Shown here: piece after piece, positions 49,817-60,214 of the stretch
Layout of the letters: every line of letters begins with the position of its first letter
Position numbering within the stretch: position 1 is the first letter of the stretch
Assembly: GCF_037977055.1 (NCBI RefSeq)
Contig: NZ_CP150274.1
Coordinates: 3,782,001-3,846,000 of the forward strand
DNA length: 64,000 nucleotides
Source: Paenibacillus sp. FSL K6-1096
GTDB lineage: Bacteria > Bacillota > Bacilli > Paenibacillales > Paenibacillaceae
Reading direction: 5' to 3'
Translations under genes and position numbers: made by a program
Notes under the pieces: model-generated
Databases searched by the model: none
What the model was told of the DNA's origin: nothing
What the model saw: the letters and a program-made list of their open reading frames with translations, nothing else

Positions 49817-51034
49817 ATGGCTAAGCCCAAGGGATTTGAAAAGCCTGCCGGCGTGAGGGATTATCTCCCGCGTGCGGTGACGAAGCTGCGCAAGATCGAG
49901 AAGGATGTGCTCTATTGCATGAGCCGCTGGGGTTACCGGCAGATGATTACGCCTACGCTTGAATATTACGATACGGTCGGTGTGGCCAGCTCCACATCGG
50001 ACCAGAAGCTGTATAAATTGCTTAACAACCGGGGCCAGGCGCTGGTGCTGCGCTCGGAGATGACGGCCCCTGTAGCCCGTGTGGTCTCGTCTCTGCTCAA
50101 GGATGAGCCGCTGCCGCTGCGCCTGTCTTATCATGCCAACGTCTTCCGGGCAATTGAGGAGGAGGCGGGCCGGGAGGCCGAATTCTTCCAGACCGGGGTG
50201 GAGCTGGTCGGGGATGATTCGCCGGAGGCCGATGCCGAGGTGGTGGCGCTGGCAATTGCCTCGCTGCAGGCGGCAGGGGTGAAGTCCTTCAAGATTGCCA
50301 TGGGGCATGTCGGCTTCCTGGACGGCCTGTTCCAGGAGGCGGTGGCCGGTCTGCCGGAGGCCCAGGAGGAGCTGAAGAGCCATCTGCTCAGCCGGGATTA
50401 TGTCGCCTTCCGCGATACGCTGCGGCGGCTGGACCTGTCTGAAGCCCAGAAGCAGGAGCTGGACGGCCTGCTGCGGCTGCGGGGCGGCAAGGAGATCTGC
50501 GGCCAGGCGCTGGAGCTGAGCAGCCATCCGCTGGCGCGCGCATCCATAGAGCATCTGTGCAAGGTGTGGGAGGTGCTGGTGGCTTATGGCGTCTCCGAGC
50601 ATGTGCTGATTGATCTGACAATGATCGGCGATTTCTCCTACTACACCGGCATGACCTTTGAGGGTTACGCTGCGGAGCTGGGCTTCCCGGTATGCAGCGG
50701 CGGCCGGTATGACAATCTGCTCCAGCAGTTCGGACGCCCGGTTCCTTCGACCGGCTTCTCGCTGAAGACGAACCGGATTCTCGATGGCGTTCCGGGGCTG
50801 CCGGAGGAGGAGGAGCTGCCGGTTCTGGTACAGTATGACGCCCTCCGGCGTCAGGAGGGGCTTGCTGAAGCCGCACGCTTACGGAGTGAAGGACATGCGG
50901 TGGTAACCCGGCTGGCCGCCGGACCGGAGGAGCTGAAGACGGTGAAGCGGCTGGATACGGACACGGTGGAGGCTGAGGGCGAGCGGTACGGGGAGATCTA
51001 CACGTTCGTATCTTTTGTCAGCGAGCACGGTTGA
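49817..51034 (+). CDS. hisZ: ATP phosphoribosyltransferase regulatory subunit HisZ
   Basis: 405-residue HisRS-like protein without tRNA ligation, which assembles with short-form HisG and makes it sensitive to histidine. Class II synthetase-like motifs are present (GFEKPAGVRDYLP, YRQMITPTLEYYDT, MTAPVARV) with a degenerate C-terminus. The ATG at 49817 is preferred over TTG 49811 because of spacing from GAGGTG. First gene of the operon. Confidence 0.93.
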   Translation: MAKPKGFEKPAGVRDYLPRAVTKLRKIEKDVLYCMSRWGYRQMITPTLEYYDTVGVASSTSDQKLYKLLNNRGQALVLRSEMTAPVARVVSSLLKDEPLPLRLSYHANVFRAIEEEAGREAEFFQTGVELVGDDSPEADAEVVALAIASLQAAGVKSFKIAMGHVGFLDGLFQEAVAGLPEAQEELKSHLLSRDYVAFRDTLRRLDLSEAQKQELDGLLRLRGGKEICGQALELSSHPLARASIEHLCKVWEVLVAYGVSEHVLIDLTMIGDFSYYTGMTFEGYAAELGFPVCSGGRYDNLLQQFGRPVPSTGFSLKTNRILDGVPGLPEEEELPVLVQYDALRRQEGLAEAARLRSEGHAVVTRLAAGPEELKTVKRLDTDTVEAEGERYGEIYTFVSFVSEHG

Positions 51035-51057
51035 GTGCGGCAGCGGGTTGTAATCTT

Positions 51058-51126
51058 GATACGGAATGCCTGACACGGAATGCTGGATATAGAATGCTAA
51101 ATACGGAATACCTGACAAGGAATGCG
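51058..51126. repeat. Degenerate short direct repeats between hisZ and hisG
   Basis: Five imperfect copies of a 12-16 bp unit built around ATACGGAATGCCTGAC run head to tail (GGAATGC, GAATGCT, GGAATACC and so on). No gene lies in the 144-bp gap. Confidence 0.6.
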
Positions 51127-51178
51127 TTAGAGCTGTACTGTTACTATAGGAGCGAAACACGAAACGGAGGCGGAATCG

Positions 51179-51823
51179 TTGGCACAGATTCTTAAGGTGG
51201 CCATGCCGAAAGGCCGGATATACAATAAAGCGGCAGAGCTGTTCCGCAAGGCGGGACTGCCGATTCCCCCGGACGGGGAAGAGTCGCGCAAGCTGGTGAT
51301 TGCCCTGCCGGAGGCAGGGATGGAATTCATTCTGGCCAAGCCGGTGGATGTGCCTACTTATGTAGAGTACGGGGTAGCGGATATCGGCATTGTCGGCAAG
51401 GATGTACTGCTTGAAGAGAACCGTGATGTCTATGAGCTGCTGGATCTGGGCATCGCCCGCTGCCGGATGTCCATCATCGGGCTGCCCAACTGGCAGCCGG
51501 GCATTCAGCAGCGGGTCGCGACCAAATACCCGAATGTGGCTTCGCGGTACTTCCGCGAGCAGGGCCAGCAGGTCGAGGTGGTCAAGCTGAACGGCTCGAT
51601 CGAGCTGGCGCCGCTGATCGGCCTGGCCGACCGGATCGTCGATATGGTGGAGACCGGCCAGACGCTGAAGGATAACGGACTGGTGGAGATGCAGAGCATC
51701 TTCGAGATCACCAGCCGGCTGGTGGCGAACCGGGTCAGCTACCGGATGAAGAACGGGGAGATTCAGCAGCTGTGCGACCGCCTGCAGAATGTTATCGCAG
51801 GGCCGGGGCTGCAGTTGAAATAG
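51179..51823 (+). CDS. hisG: ATP phosphoribosyltransferase, catalytic subunit (short form)
   Basis: 214-residue enzyme that joins ATP and PRPP in the first step of histidine synthesis. The short form lacks the C-terminal regulatory ACT-like domain, consistent with HisZ upstream. [28 protein letters not shown] and [16 protein letters not shown] are family blocks. Start TTG at 51179, 8 nt after CGGAGG. Confidence 0.96.
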   Translation: MAQILKVAMPKGRIYNKAAELFRKAGLPIPPDGEESRKLVIALPEAGMEFILAKPVDVPTYVEYGVADIGIVGKDVLLEENRDVYELLDLGIARCRMSIIGLPNWQPGIQQRVATKYPNVASRYFREQGQQVEVVKLNGSIELAPLIGLADRIVDMVETGQTLKDNGLVEMQSIFEITSRLVANRVSYRMKNGEIQQLCDRLQNVIAGPGLQLK

Positions 51824-51855
51824 TGCTTGAAGAAGAGGCAAAAGGGGGAAGAGCG

Positions 51856-53163
51856 GTGAAGGTTCAATCCAGCAAGGATTTCAAGCTACAGCGTGAAGTG
51901 GAGTATGGCACGCCGGAGCAGAACAAGGCGGTGCGCGAGATCGTGGCAGCGATTAAGCAGGAGGGCGATGCAGCGCTGCTCCGCTACACGGAGCGCTTCG
52001 ACGGGGTCACTCTGACGCCCGCGCAGCTGCGGGTGACGCAGGAGGAGCTGGAGGAGGCTTACAGCCGGGTAGAGGCGTCCTTCGTGACGGCCATCCGGGC
52101 AGCGGCCGATAATATCCGGGCCTTCCATACGCGGCAGAAGCGCAATTCCTGGATGGATCTGCAGCCGGACGGCACGATCCTCGGCCAGATCATCCGCCCG
52201 CTGAAGCGGGTGGGCGTGTATGTTCCCGGCGGCAAGGCAGCGTACCCGTCCTCGGTGCTGATGAACGTCATTCCGGCACAGATCGCCGGGGTGCCGGAGA
52301 TTGTGATGGTGACACCGCCTTCGACAGGCGGCCGTGAAGGCATAGATCCTTATATTCTCGTGGCCGCCGCCGAGGCGGGCGTACACGAGATCTACCGCAT
52401 CGGCGGCGCGCAGGCAGTCGCCGCCCTGGCCTTCGGCACGGAGTCAATCGTGCCGGTGGACAAGATCTGCGGGCCGGGGAACATCTTCGTGGCCCTGGCC
52501 AAGCGCGAGGTCTACGGCGCGGTCGACATCGACAGCATCGCCGGACCGAGCGAGATCGTCGTGCTCGCCGACGATACCGCCGAGGCCGCCTACATCGCGG
52601 CCGACCTGCTCTCGCAGGCCGAGCACGACGAGATGGCGTCGGCGATCCTCGTGACGCCGTCGCAGCGTCTCGCGGAGGCGGTGGCTGCCGAGGTGGAGCG
52701 GCAGCTTCAGGCGTTGCCGCGCGAGCCAATCGCGCGGGCCTCGGTGGAGAACTACGGCGCGATCATCGTCGTAGACTCACTGGCGGAGGGCATCTCCGTG
52801 GTGAACCGGCTGGCGCCGGAGCATCTGGAGATTGTGGCAGCGGACCCGATGGGGCTGGCCGGCGCGATTGAGAACGCCGGGGCGATCTTCCTGGGTCCGT
52901 ACAGCTCGGAGCCGGTCGGCGACTACTTCGCCGGACCGAACCACATTATCCCGACGAACGGAACCGCCCGGTTCTCTTCGCCGGTGGATGTAGATGACTT
53001 CATCAAGAAGTCCAGTCTGATCTACTACAGCAAGGAAGCGCTGCTGCGGGATGGAGCAGCCATTATGGAGCTGGCCCGGCGCGAGGGGCTGGAAGGCCAT
53101 GCCCGGGCGATTGAGCTCCGGCTGATGAACGAAGCGAAAGGTGGAGACGGAAATGGACAATAA
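51856..53163 (+). CDS. hisD: Histidinol dehydrogenase
   Basis: 435-residue NAD- and zinc-dependent enzyme for the last two oxidations. Signature [16 protein letters not shown] segment ([19 protein letters not shown]), [13 protein letters not shown], the zinc Gln/His in QAEHD and the general base pair near LAPEHLEI are present. GTG at 51856 follows GGGGGA at about 7 nt; the frame extends upstream without a site. Between about 52,390 and 52,740 the codons shift to ATC, CTC, GTC and TCG compared with its flanks. Confidence 0.95.
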   Translation: MKVQSSKDFKLQREVEYGTPEQNKAVREIVAAIKQEGDAALLRYTERFDGVTLTPAQLRVTQEELEEAYSRVEASFVTAIRAAADNIRAFHTRQKRNSWMDLQPDGTILGQIIRPLKRVGVYVPGGKAAYPSSVLMNVIPAQIAGVPEIVMVTPPSTGGREGIDPYILVAAAEAGVHEIYRIGGAQAVAALAFGTESIVPVDKICGPGNIFVALAKREVYGAVDIDSIAGPSEIVVLADDTAEAAYIAADLLSQAEHDEMASAILVTPSQRLAEAVAAEVERQLQALPREPIARASVENYGAIIVVDSLAEGISVVNRLAPEHLEIVAADPMGLAGAIENAGAIFLGPYSSEPVGDYFAGPNHIIPTNGTARFSSPVDVDDFIKKSSLIYYSKEALLRDGAAIMELARREGLEGHARAIELRLMNEAKGGDGNGQ

Positions 53164-53761
53164 TAACGAACAGGCGCTGCGCAAGGCCGGACTGAGCCGG
53201 ACAACCAACGAAACGGATATTAAGCTATCCTTGGCTGTAGACGGCAGCGGGGTGTCCGAGCTGGAGACCGATGTGCCGTTCCTGAATCATATGCTGGATC
53301 TGTTCACGAAGCATGGACAGTTCGACCTTGCCGTGCAGGCACGCGGAGATATTGATATTGATGACCACCATACCGTGGAGGACATCGGCATCTGTCTCGG
53401 ACAGGCGCTGCGGGAGGCGCTGGGCGACAAAAAAGGCATTAAACGTTACGCAAGTGTCTTCGTCCCGATGGATGAGGCACTGGCCCAGGTTGTGATTGAT
53501 ATCAGCAACCGCCCGCATTTTGAATACCGGGCGGAGTATCCTTCGCAGCAGGTAGGCAGCTTCTCGACAGAGCTGGTGCATGAATTCCTGTGGAAGTTCG
53601 CGCTGGAGGCCCGAATTACGCTGCATGTCATCGTGCATTACGGGGCGAACACCCACCACATGATTGAAGCGGTGTTCAAGGCGCTGGGCCGGGCGCTGGA
53701 TGAAGCGACCCAGGTGGATCCCCGCGTGAAGGGCGTGCCTTCCACGAAGGGAGTGCTGTAG
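53153..53761 (+). CDS. hisB: Imidazoleglycerol-phosphate dehydratase
   Basis: 202-residue monofunctional dehydratase with the two manganese-binding motifs [10 protein letters not shown] and [11 protein letters not shown] and the start of the fold [12 protein letters not shown]. Unlike enteric HisB it has no phosphatase domain. ATG at 53153 follows GGTGGAG; it overlaps hisD by 11 bp. Confidence 0.96.
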   Translation: MDNNNEQALRKAGLSRTTNETDIKLSLAVDGSGVSELETDVPFLNHMLDLFTKHGQFDLAVQARGDIDIDDHHTVEDIGICLGQALREALGDKKGIKRYASVFVPMDEALAQVVIDISNRPHFEYRAEYPSQQVGSFSTELVHEFLWKFALEARITLHVIVHYGANTHHMIEAVFKALGRALDEATQVDPRVKGVPSTKGVL

Positions 53762-53762
53762 C

Positions 53763-54386
53763 ATGGCCGTAGCAATCGTCGATTACGGCATGGGCAACCT
53801 GCACAGCGTCAGCAAGGCGGTGGAGCGGCTGGGCTATACAAGTCTGGTCACCGCCGATGCCGCTGAGATTCTGGCGGCAGACAGCGTTATTCTGCCCGGG
53901 GTCGGTGCATTCGGCGATGCGATGGAGCATCTGCGGGAGAGCGGGATGGACACCGTCGTCCGGGCCGCCGCAGCAGCAGGACAGCCGCTGCTGGGTATCT
54001 GTCTCGGGATGCAGCTGCTGTTCGACAGCAGCGAGGAGCATGGCGAGCATCAGGGGCTGGGGCTGCTGCCCGGCTCGGTGGTACGGTTCGCGCCCCGGGA
54101 CGGCTATAAGGTGCCGCATATGGGCTGGAACAGGTTGAGCTTCCGTCAGCCGGAGAGCGAGCTTGTGGCCGGGCTTACCGAAGGCCATGTCTACTTCGTC
54201 CACTCCTATCACGCCCTTCCTGCGGAGGACAGCGATCTGATCGCCGTGACGGATTACGGACATCCGGTAACGGCAATTGTGGGGCGGGGCAATGTCTACG
54301 GAATGCAGTTCCACCCGGAGAAGAGCGGGGAGCTGGGCATCAAGCTGCTGGATCATTTCCTGCACATCAAGGCACAGCAGGCCTAG
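53763..54386 (+). CDS. hisH: Imidazole glycerol phosphate synthase, glutaminase subunit
   Basis: 207-residue class I glutamine amidotransferase that gives ammonia to HisF. Nucleophile Cys80 in GICLGMQLLF and His/Glu in MQFHPEKSG are present. It starts one base after the hisB stop. Confidence 0.97.
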   Translation: MAVAIVDYGMGNLHSVSKAVERLGYTSLVTADAAEILAADSVILPGVGAFGDAMEHLRESGMDTVVRAAAAAGQPLLGICLGMQLLFDSSEEHGEHQGLGLLPGSVVRFAPRDGYKVPHMGWNRLSFRQPESELVAGLTEGHVYFVHSYHALPAEDSDLIAVTDYGHPVTAIVGRGNVYGMQFHPEKSGELGIKLLDHFLHIKAQQA

Positions 54387-54431
54387 GCCTGCCTGGAATC
54401 ACTATAAATGCAATGAAAGCGGGGAGCGTTC

Positions 54432-55181
54432 ATGTCTTCATTTATCATCTACCCGGCGATTGACATCCGGGACGGCAAGTGTGTCCGGCTGCAGCAGGGC
54501 GATTATGCCCAGGAGACCATCTATAACGACAGTCCGGTGCAGGTGGCCAAAGCATGGGAGGAGCAGGGCGGACAGTACATCCATCTGGTCGATCTGGACG
54601 GAGCCAAGGCGGGACATCCCGTCAATGATGAGATTATCGGCGCCATTGCCCGGCAGGCGAATGTTCCGGTGCAGGTCGGCGGCGGCCTCCGTACGCTGGC
54701 AGACGTGGAGAAGCTGCTGGGCCTCGGGGTCAGCCGGGTGATTATCGGTACAGCGGCGATTAACGATCAGGCTTTTACGGAAAAGGTGCTCGCTGAATAT
54801 GGCGATAAGGTTGCTATCGGGATCGATGCCCGCAACGGCTATGTGGCTACCCACGGATGGCTGAACACTTCGGAGGTCCGGGCAGAAGACCTGGCCCGTG
54901 AGCTGGCCGCCAAGGGTGCGGAGACCTTCATCTATACCGACATCTCCCGGGACGGGATGATGCAGGGGCCGAACGTGGATGGGATTCTGTCGATGGCCAA
55001 GGCCAGCGGCAAGAGTGTCATCGCCTCCGGCGGGGTAACGAGCCTGGACGATCTGCTGCGTCTGAATGTACATAACGGCAGCGGAATCGGCGGGGCGATT
55101 GTCGGCAAGGCGCTGTATACCGGCAACATTGCGCTGCCTGAAGCCTTGCAGGCGCTGCGCACATCCTCAGCCCCGCAGTAA
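54432..55181 (+). CDS. hisA: ProFAR isomerase
   Basis: 249-residue TIM-barrel isomerase with the half-barrel phosphate motifs [22 protein letters not shown] and [11 protein letters not shown]; the catalytic Asp8-equivalent is AIDIRDG and the second Asp is in YTDISRDG. Fits hisA and not trpF. Confidence 0.96.
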   Translation: MSSFIIYPAIDIRDGKCVRLQQGDYAQETIYNDSPVQVAKAWEEQGGQYIHLVDLDGAKAGHPVNDEIIGAIARQANVPVQVGGGLRTLADVEKLLGLGVSRVIIGTAAINDQAFTEKVLAEYGDKVAIGIDARNGYVATHGWLNTSEVRAEDLARELAAKGAETFIYTDISRDGMMQGPNVDGILSMAKASGKSVIASGGVTSLDDLLRLNVHNGSGIGGAIVGKALYTGNIALPEALQALRTSSAPQ

Positions 55182-55224
55182 TTAAGAATACGATAGCCTG
55201 TGCAATACAAGGAGGGGTCTTAGG

Positions 55225-55983
55225 ATGTTGGCGAAACGGATTATCCCCTGTCTGGACGTGAAGGACGGACGGGTGGTGAAGGGCGTTAATTTTGTGAACC
55301 TGCGCGATGCCGGAGACCCGGTGGAGCTGGCGGCGCTGTATGACCGCGAGGGAGCGGATGAGCTGGTGTTCCTGGACATCTCCGCTTCGGTGGAAGGCAG
55401 AGCGACTATGATCGAGGTGGTCCGCCAGACGGCTGGAGAGATCGCGATTCCCTTCACCGTCGGCGGGGGGATCTCAACCCCGGACGATATGAAGCGGATT
55501 CTGCGCGCCGGAGCGGACAAAATCGGCATCAACACGGCCGCGGTCAATAACCCCCAGCTGATCCTGGAGGGTGCGCGTCGCTTCGGTTCCCAGTGCATTG
55601 TGCTGGCGATGGACGCCAAATATAATGAAGCCTGGGGCGAATGGGAAGTGTATACCCACGGCGGGCGCAAGCCCACCGGTATCCGGGCTCTTGCCTGGGC
55701 CAAGGAGGCCGAAGCGCTGGGAGCGGGCGAGATTCTGCTGACCAGCATGGATGCCGACGGCACCAAGGACGGCTTCGATCTGAAGCTGACGGCGGCGGTA
55801 AGCGATCTGCTGAGCATCCCTGTCATAGCGTCCGGCGGGGCCGGAAGAATTGAGCATTTCTATGATGTATTTACCGAGGGCCGGGCGGATGCCGGACTTG
55901 CTGCTACGATTTTCCATTATAAAGAGATTGGCATTCATGACCTGAAGACTGATCTGAAGCAAAGAGGGGTAGAGATCCGATGA
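55225..55983 (+). CDS. hisF: Imidazole glycerol phosphate synthase, cyclase subunit
   Basis: 252-residue TIM barrel homologous to HisA, with [15 protein letters not shown] (catalytic Asp), [23 protein letters not shown] (second catalytic Asp) and [20 protein letters not shown] precedes ATG at 55225. Confidence 0.97.
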   Translation: MLAKRIIPCLDVKDGRVVKGVNFVNLRDAGDPVELAALYDREGADELVFLDISASVEGRATMIEVVRQTAGEIAIPFTVGGGISTPDDMKRILRAGADKIGINTAAVNNPQLILEGARRFGSQCIVLAMDAKYNEAWGEWEVYTHGGRKPTGIRALAWAKEAEALGAGEILLTSMDADGTKDGFDLKLTAAVSDLLSIPVIASGGAGRIEHFYDVFTEGRADAGLAATIFHYKEIGIHDLKTDLKQRGVEIR

Positions 55984-56678
55984 GCGAGGACAAGAAGGAC
56001 ATAGCACAGCGCCAGCAGGAAGCGGTGGAGGGCATCCGCTGGAACGAAGCGGGGCTGCTGCCTGCGGTAGTTCAGGATGCGCGTACCCTGGAGGTCTTAA
56101 TGTTCGCCTATATGAATCCTGAGTCGCTGGAGCGTTCCCTTACGAGCGGCCAGACCTGGTTCTGGAGCCGTTCGCGCAGCGAGCTGTGGCATAAGGGCGG
56201 AACGTCAGGCAATACGCAGGCGATCACCTCGATTCACTATGACTGCGACAGCGACACGCTGCTGGTGAAGGTGGTGCCGGAAGGCCCGGCCTGCCACACT
56301 GGGGAGAATAGCTGCTTCTACCGCGAGATTCCGCTGGATGCACCGGCGGCCGTAACGGAAGCTCCAGGCGCTGACAGCGGCCGCTTCGCGGTACTGGGTG
56401 AGCTGGAGCGTGTGATTGCTGAGCGCGAGGCGAACCGTCCTGAGGGGGCGTACACCACTTATCTGTTCGATAAGGGCGTGGACAAGATTCTGAAGAAGGT
56501 CGGGGAGGAAGCCTCCGAGACGATTATTGCCGCCAAAAATAAAGATAACGCTGAGCTGCGTCTTGAGGTCAGCGATCTGATCTATCACCTGCTCGTACTG
56601 CTGCAGGAGCGCAAGCTGCCGCTGGATGAGATTCTGGATGAGCTGAGCGCCCGTCATGAGCGGCCCCGCCGCGATTAG
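55980..56678 (+). CDS. hisI: Phosphoribosyl-AMP cyclohydrolase / phosphoribosyl-ATP pyrophosphohydrolase
   Basis: 232-residue fusion. N-terminal cyclohydrolase domain (HisI, about 1-120) with [17 protein letters not shown] and CDSD...HTGENSCF metal ligands; C-terminal pyrophosphohydrolase domain (HisE, about 135-230) with [15 protein letters not shown]. Starts in a 4-bp overlap with hisF. Confidence 0.96.
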   Translation: MSEDKKDIAQRQQEAVEGIRWNEAGLLPAVVQDARTLEVLMFAYMNPESLERSLTSGQTWFWSRSRSELWHKGGTSGNTQAITSIHYDCDSDTLLVKVVPEGPACHTGENSCFYREIPLDAPAAVTEAPGADSGRFAVLGELERVIAEREANRPEGAYTTYLFDKGVDKILKKVGEEASETIIAAKNKDNAELRLEVSDLIYHLLVLLQERKLPLDEILDELSARHERPRRD

Positions 56679-56694
56679 GAGGGATGAAGCCGGT

Positions 56695-57522
56695 ATGCAT
56701 ATCGATTATCATACCCATCATGAGCGCTGCGGCCATGCCGTAGGGAAGCTTGAAGAGTACGTGCAGCGCGGCGTGGCCCTGGGGCTGACGCAGCTTGGGC
56801 TGTCGGATCATCTGCCGCTGATTCATGTCGATCCCGAGCATTATTATCCCGAGATGGCGATGCCGCTTGCCGAGCTTCCGCGTTATGTGGAGGAATGCCT
56901 CACGCTGAAGGAGCGTTACCGCGGAACGATTGAGCTGCGGGTGGGGCTGGAGGCGGATTATATCGAGGGCTATGAGGAGCAGATCCGCGAGCTTTTGGCG
57001 CCGTATCCCTGGGATTATCTGATTGGCTCGGTGCATTTCCTGGGCGAATGGGATATTACCGATCATAGGCAGACCCACGGCTGGGAGGGCCAGGATGTAA
57101 TGCAGGTCTACCGCCGTTATTATAAGGCTGTACAGAAGTCGGCGTTATCGGGATTATATGATATTATAGGACATATGGATGTCATCAAACGGTTTGGATA
57201 TGGGCCGGTGTCTCCTGAAGAGCAGGCGGAAGCCAGAGCACTGGAGCTGGACACGCTGAAGGTCATTGCAGATTGCGGAATAGCGATGGAGCTGAATGCC
57301 TCGGGGCTGTTCAAGCCCTGCGCCGAGATGTTCCCGGCCGGGCATGTGCTTGCTCAGGCATTCGAGCTGGGCATTCCGCTTACACTGGGCTCTGACGCGC
57401 ATGATCCTATGAAGCTTGGGGACGGCTTGCCGGAAGCCCGGAGAATGCTCTGGCAGACCGGCTTCCGTGAGCTGGCCGTCTTCGAGGGACGCCGCCGCAG
57501 CTCCGTGCCGTTTGAAGTCTAA
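56695..57522 (+). CDS. hisJ: PHP-family histidinol-phosphatase
   Basis: 275-residue PHP phosphatase completing the pathway. Metal-binding motifs DYHTHHERCGHA, GLEADYI, GSVHFLG, DIIGHMDVI and GSDAHDPMKLG are all present. Overlaps hisI only in an upstream open frame; ATG at 56695 is chosen, although its AGGAGG site is 12 nt away. Confidence 0.93.
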   Translation: MHIDYHTHHERCGHAVGKLEEYVQRGVALGLTQLGLSDHLPLIHVDPEHYYPEMAMPLAELPRYVEECLTLKERYRGTIELRVGLEADYIEGYEEQIRELLAPYPWDYLIGSVHFLGEWDITDHRQTHGWEGQDVMQVYRRYYKAVQKSALSGLYDIIGHMDVIKRFGYGPVSPEEQAEARALELDTLKVIADCGIAMELNASGLFKPCAEMFPAGHVLAQAFELGIPLTLGSDAHDPMKLGDGLPEARRMLWQTGFRELAVFEGRRRSSVPFEV

Positions 57523-57543
57523 ATTGAATCCCAGGAGGGTATT

Positions 57544-58491
57544 ATGCATCATCAATTACGGATTTTTTCCGGTTCGTCGAATCCGAAGCTGGCCGCTGAC
57601 ATCGCGGAGCGCCTTGGCGCACCGCTGGGCCTGGTCAAACTGACACGTTTCAAAAGCGGCGAGATTTATGTGCATTATGAAGAGAGCATCCGGAACTGCG
57701 ACGTATTTTTGGTGCAATCCCTGGCTCATCCGATTAACGAGCTGTTCGTCGAGCTGCTGGTGATGATTGATGCCGCCAAACGCGCCTCGGCCAGAACGGT
57801 GAACATTATCGTTCCGTATTACGGGTATGCCCGGCAGGAGCGCAAATCGGCCCCGCGTGAGCCCATCTCCGCCAAAATGGTCGCCGATGTGCTGACGACT
57901 GCTGGCGCGACCCGGGTGATTACCATCGATCTCCATGCGGCGGCGATTCAAGGATTCTTCAATATTCCGGTGGATCATCTGACGGCGCTTGACCTGATCA
58001 GCGGGTATCTGAAGGTGAAGGGGCTGAGCGATCTGGTGGTGGTCTCCCCGGATGCGGGACGCGCCTCCATGGCCGAGAAGCTGGCCAGCCGGCTCGATTC
58101 CCCGTTCGCCATTATGATTAAGAAGCGTCCGGCCCACAACGAATCGGTGATTACACATGTCATCGGCGATGTGGAGGGCAGAACGCCGATCATTATCGAG
58201 GATCTGATCGATACCGGAACCACGATCGTGAACGTGGTCGAGGGACTGAAGGAGCGGGGCGCCCGGAACAGCATTGTCTGTGCAACGCACGGCCTGTTCT
58301 CCGGGGATGCGCTGACGCGCATGGATCACCCCAATATCGATGAGATCGTCATCACGGATTCTATCGCCCTGCCGGCTGAGCATTCCAGCCGATTCGCGGT
58401 GCTCTCGGTCGCTCCCATGCTGGCCGAAGCCACGAGAATTATCATCGAGGGCGGTTCCATAGACAAGCTGTTCAGAGACGCGGGGATTTAA
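57544..58491 (+). CDS. prs: Ribose-phosphate diphosphokinase, divergent paralogue
   Basis: 315-residue PRPP synthetase-like protein. The flexible loop PYYGYARQERKSAPREPI, the metal site DLHAAAIQGFF and the PRPP loop IEDLIDTGTTI are recognisable. The conserved VSPDHGGVTRARKLA segment of canonical enzymes reads VSPDAGRASMAEKLA here. PRPP is the substrate of HisG, so placement at the end of the his operon suggests a dedicated supply. Whether it keeps allosteric ADP control is unknown. Confidence 0.88.
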   Translation: MHHQLRIFSGSSNPKLAADIAERLGAPLGLVKLTRFKSGEIYVHYEESIRNCDVFLVQSLAHPINELFVELLVMIDAAKRASARTVNIIVPYYGYARQERKSAPREPISAKMVADVLTTAGATRVITIDLHAAAIQGFFNIPVDHLTALDLISGYLKVKGLSDLVVVSPDAGRASMAEKLASRLDSPFAIMIKKRPAHNESVITHVIGDVEGRTPIIIEDLIDTGTTIVNVVEGLKERGARNSIVCATHGLFSGDALTRMDHPNIDEIVITDSIALPAEHSSRFAVLSVAPMLAEATRIIIEGGSIDKLFRDAGI

Positions 58492-58512
58492 CGCCTGCGT
58501 CTCTTTTTTCTG
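58473..58512 (+). terminator. Terminator of the histidine operon
   Basis: AGAGACGC / GCGTCTCT stem followed by TTTTTT; its 5' arm overlaps the last codons of prs. Confidence 0.85.
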
Positions 58513-58626
58513 CCCATAGACTCGGCCGGACTGCCGGAGAAGCCCTGTGTTCACCTGTCTATGAGAAACACAGCTGCGAGGCTGCAGCTTTTCAAGCTTT
58601 TACCTCCCCCTCAGCCTTCTCTGAGA

Positions 58627-58657
58627 TTGAGAATCTCCCTGCCACATGTGGTATACT
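58627..58657 (+). promoter_or_regulatory. Promoter of the TPR protein gene
   Basis: TTGAGA, 19-bp spacer, extended -10 TGG-TATACT. The long spacer suggests reliance on the extended -10. Confidence 0.6.
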
Positions 58658-58740
58658 GTGTGAAGACAGACAGCCGGAACCGTAAATGGAAACGAACAGG
58701 CAAGGCTGGGGAAGCTGATTAAGGGAGGTGTCTTGCTTCC

Positions 58741-60171
58741 ATGATGGAGATAACTTCAGAGCATACCGCAGAGGACCTTAAGGTCATTCCGGTGACTCTG
58801 GATGCGAATTTCTTCTTTGAACGAGCCGTGCGGTCGCTGGACCGCTTTCAATATGACAAGGCATTAAAGAATTTTCGCAAAGCTGTTGAATATGAGCCGG
58901 ATAATCCGGTGAATCATTGCAATATGGCGGGTATATTATCGGAGATGGGGAATTATACAGAGTCGAATAAGATTCTGGCCCATGTCCTGGAGAAGATTGA
59001 TCCGGCCATGACCGAATGCCATTTCTATATGGCTAATAACTTCGCGAATATGGAAAGCTTTGAAGAAGCGGAGCGCGCGCTGGTCACTTACCTCGAAGAG
59101 GATGCCAGCGGCGAGTTCATCGCTGAATCGGAGGAGCTGATGGAGCTGCTGCAATATGAGCTGAACCGTCCGGCTCCGCTGGTGCGCATCCGCAGCCGCG
59201 AAGGTGCCTTTGAGCATGACAAGGCCCGCAGTCTGCTGGAGGAGGGCAAATTCCCCCAGGCGGTGGAGCTGCTGGAGGAGATTACGGCGAGCACGCCGGA
59301 CTTCCTGGCGGCACATAATAACCTGGCGCTGGCCTATTTCTACATGGGCCGGTTCGCCAAATCGCAGGAATGCCTGAACGAGGTGCTGAAGCAGGACCCG
59401 GGCAACCTTCATGCGCTCTGCAACATGGCGATCTTCCTGCAGTATGCGGGCGAGAAGGAGCAGCTGGAGCCTCTGCTGGCGATGTTGGAGGCGACTGTGC
59501 CGTTCCACCAGGAGCATGTGTTCAAAATGGCGACCACGATGGGCATCCTGGGACGGCATGACGCGGCTTACAGCCATTTCCGCCGTCTGCTGAAGGATGA
59601 GGAGGTCTCCGGCGATGCCGGGCTCTACCATTACTGCGCGGCGGCGGCGAGCAACAGCGGCCGGTACAGTGAGGCGCTGCGCTGCTGGAGGCAGGCCGCC
59701 AAGCTGGACCCGGACTCGGCTGTGCCGGCGTTCTTCCTGGCCCAGCTTCAGCAGGCACAGGGGGAAGGCCGGTCCATGCCTGCGGTCAGCTACAATTACC
59801 AGCTGCCCTTCCAGGAGCAGCTCAAGCAGTGGAAGGGCCAGCCCGGCCGCTTCACGGAAGAGGTGCGGAATAACCCGCTGCTGCGCGCTTCATTCTTCTG
59901 GGCGCTGCGTTACGGGGACGCCTCCACGAAGTTTCAGGTGACCGAAGCCCTCCGCTGGATTGAGGACGAGGAGCTGTCCGGGTCGCTGCGCGGCGTGCTG
60001 GAGGAGGAGCTGCTGCAGACGGACCGCCTGCAGGAGGCAGCCTTGTTCAGCCTGCAGCGGCTGATCGGGGGTCACCGCGAGGAAGCGGGCGCCCCTCTTG
60101 AGAACCAGGAGCCGGCTGGCGGCAAGCTGCCGGGAACGGGTGGCTTGCCGCCATCCACCACCGGAGTGTAA
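58741..60171 (+). CDS. Tetratricopeptide-repeat protein
   Basis: 476 residues, with TPR units about 25-60 ([24 protein letters not shown]), 60-95, 165-240 and 255-330, no signal peptide or membrane segment. TPR proteins mediate protein-protein contacts; no enzymatic domain is fused. It lies directly before trxB with a 43-bp gap, so it may be co-transcribed; similar TPR genes sit upstream of trxB in other Firmicutes. Specific role unknown. AAGGGAGGTG lies 10 nt before ATG 58741. Confidence 0.9.
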   Translation: MMEITSEHTAEDLKVIPVTLDANFFFERAVRSLDRFQYDKALKNFRKAVEYEPDNPVNHCNMAGILSEMGNYTESNKILAHVLEKIDPAMTECHFYMANNFANMESFEEAERALVTYLEEDASGEFIAESEELMELLQYELNRPAPLVRIRSREGAFEHDKARSLLEEGKFPQAVELLEEITASTPDFLAAHNNLALAYFYMGRFAKSQECLNEVLKQDPGNLHALCNMAIFLQYAGEKEQLEPLLAMLEATVPFHQEHVFKMATTMGILGRHDAAYSHFRRLLKDEEVSGDAGLYHYCAAAASNSGRYSEALRCWRQAAKLDPDSAVPAFFLAQLQQAQGEGRSMPAVSYNYQLPFQEQLKQWKGQPGRFTEEVRNNPLLRASFFWALRYGDASTKFQVTEALRWIEDEELSGSLRGVLEEELLQTDRLQEAALFSLQRLIGGHREEAGAPLENQEPAGGKLPGTGGLPPSTTGV

Positions 60172-60214
60172 ACTGTGCATGATACTTAACCCACTTACAA
60201 GGAGGCCAATGCAA

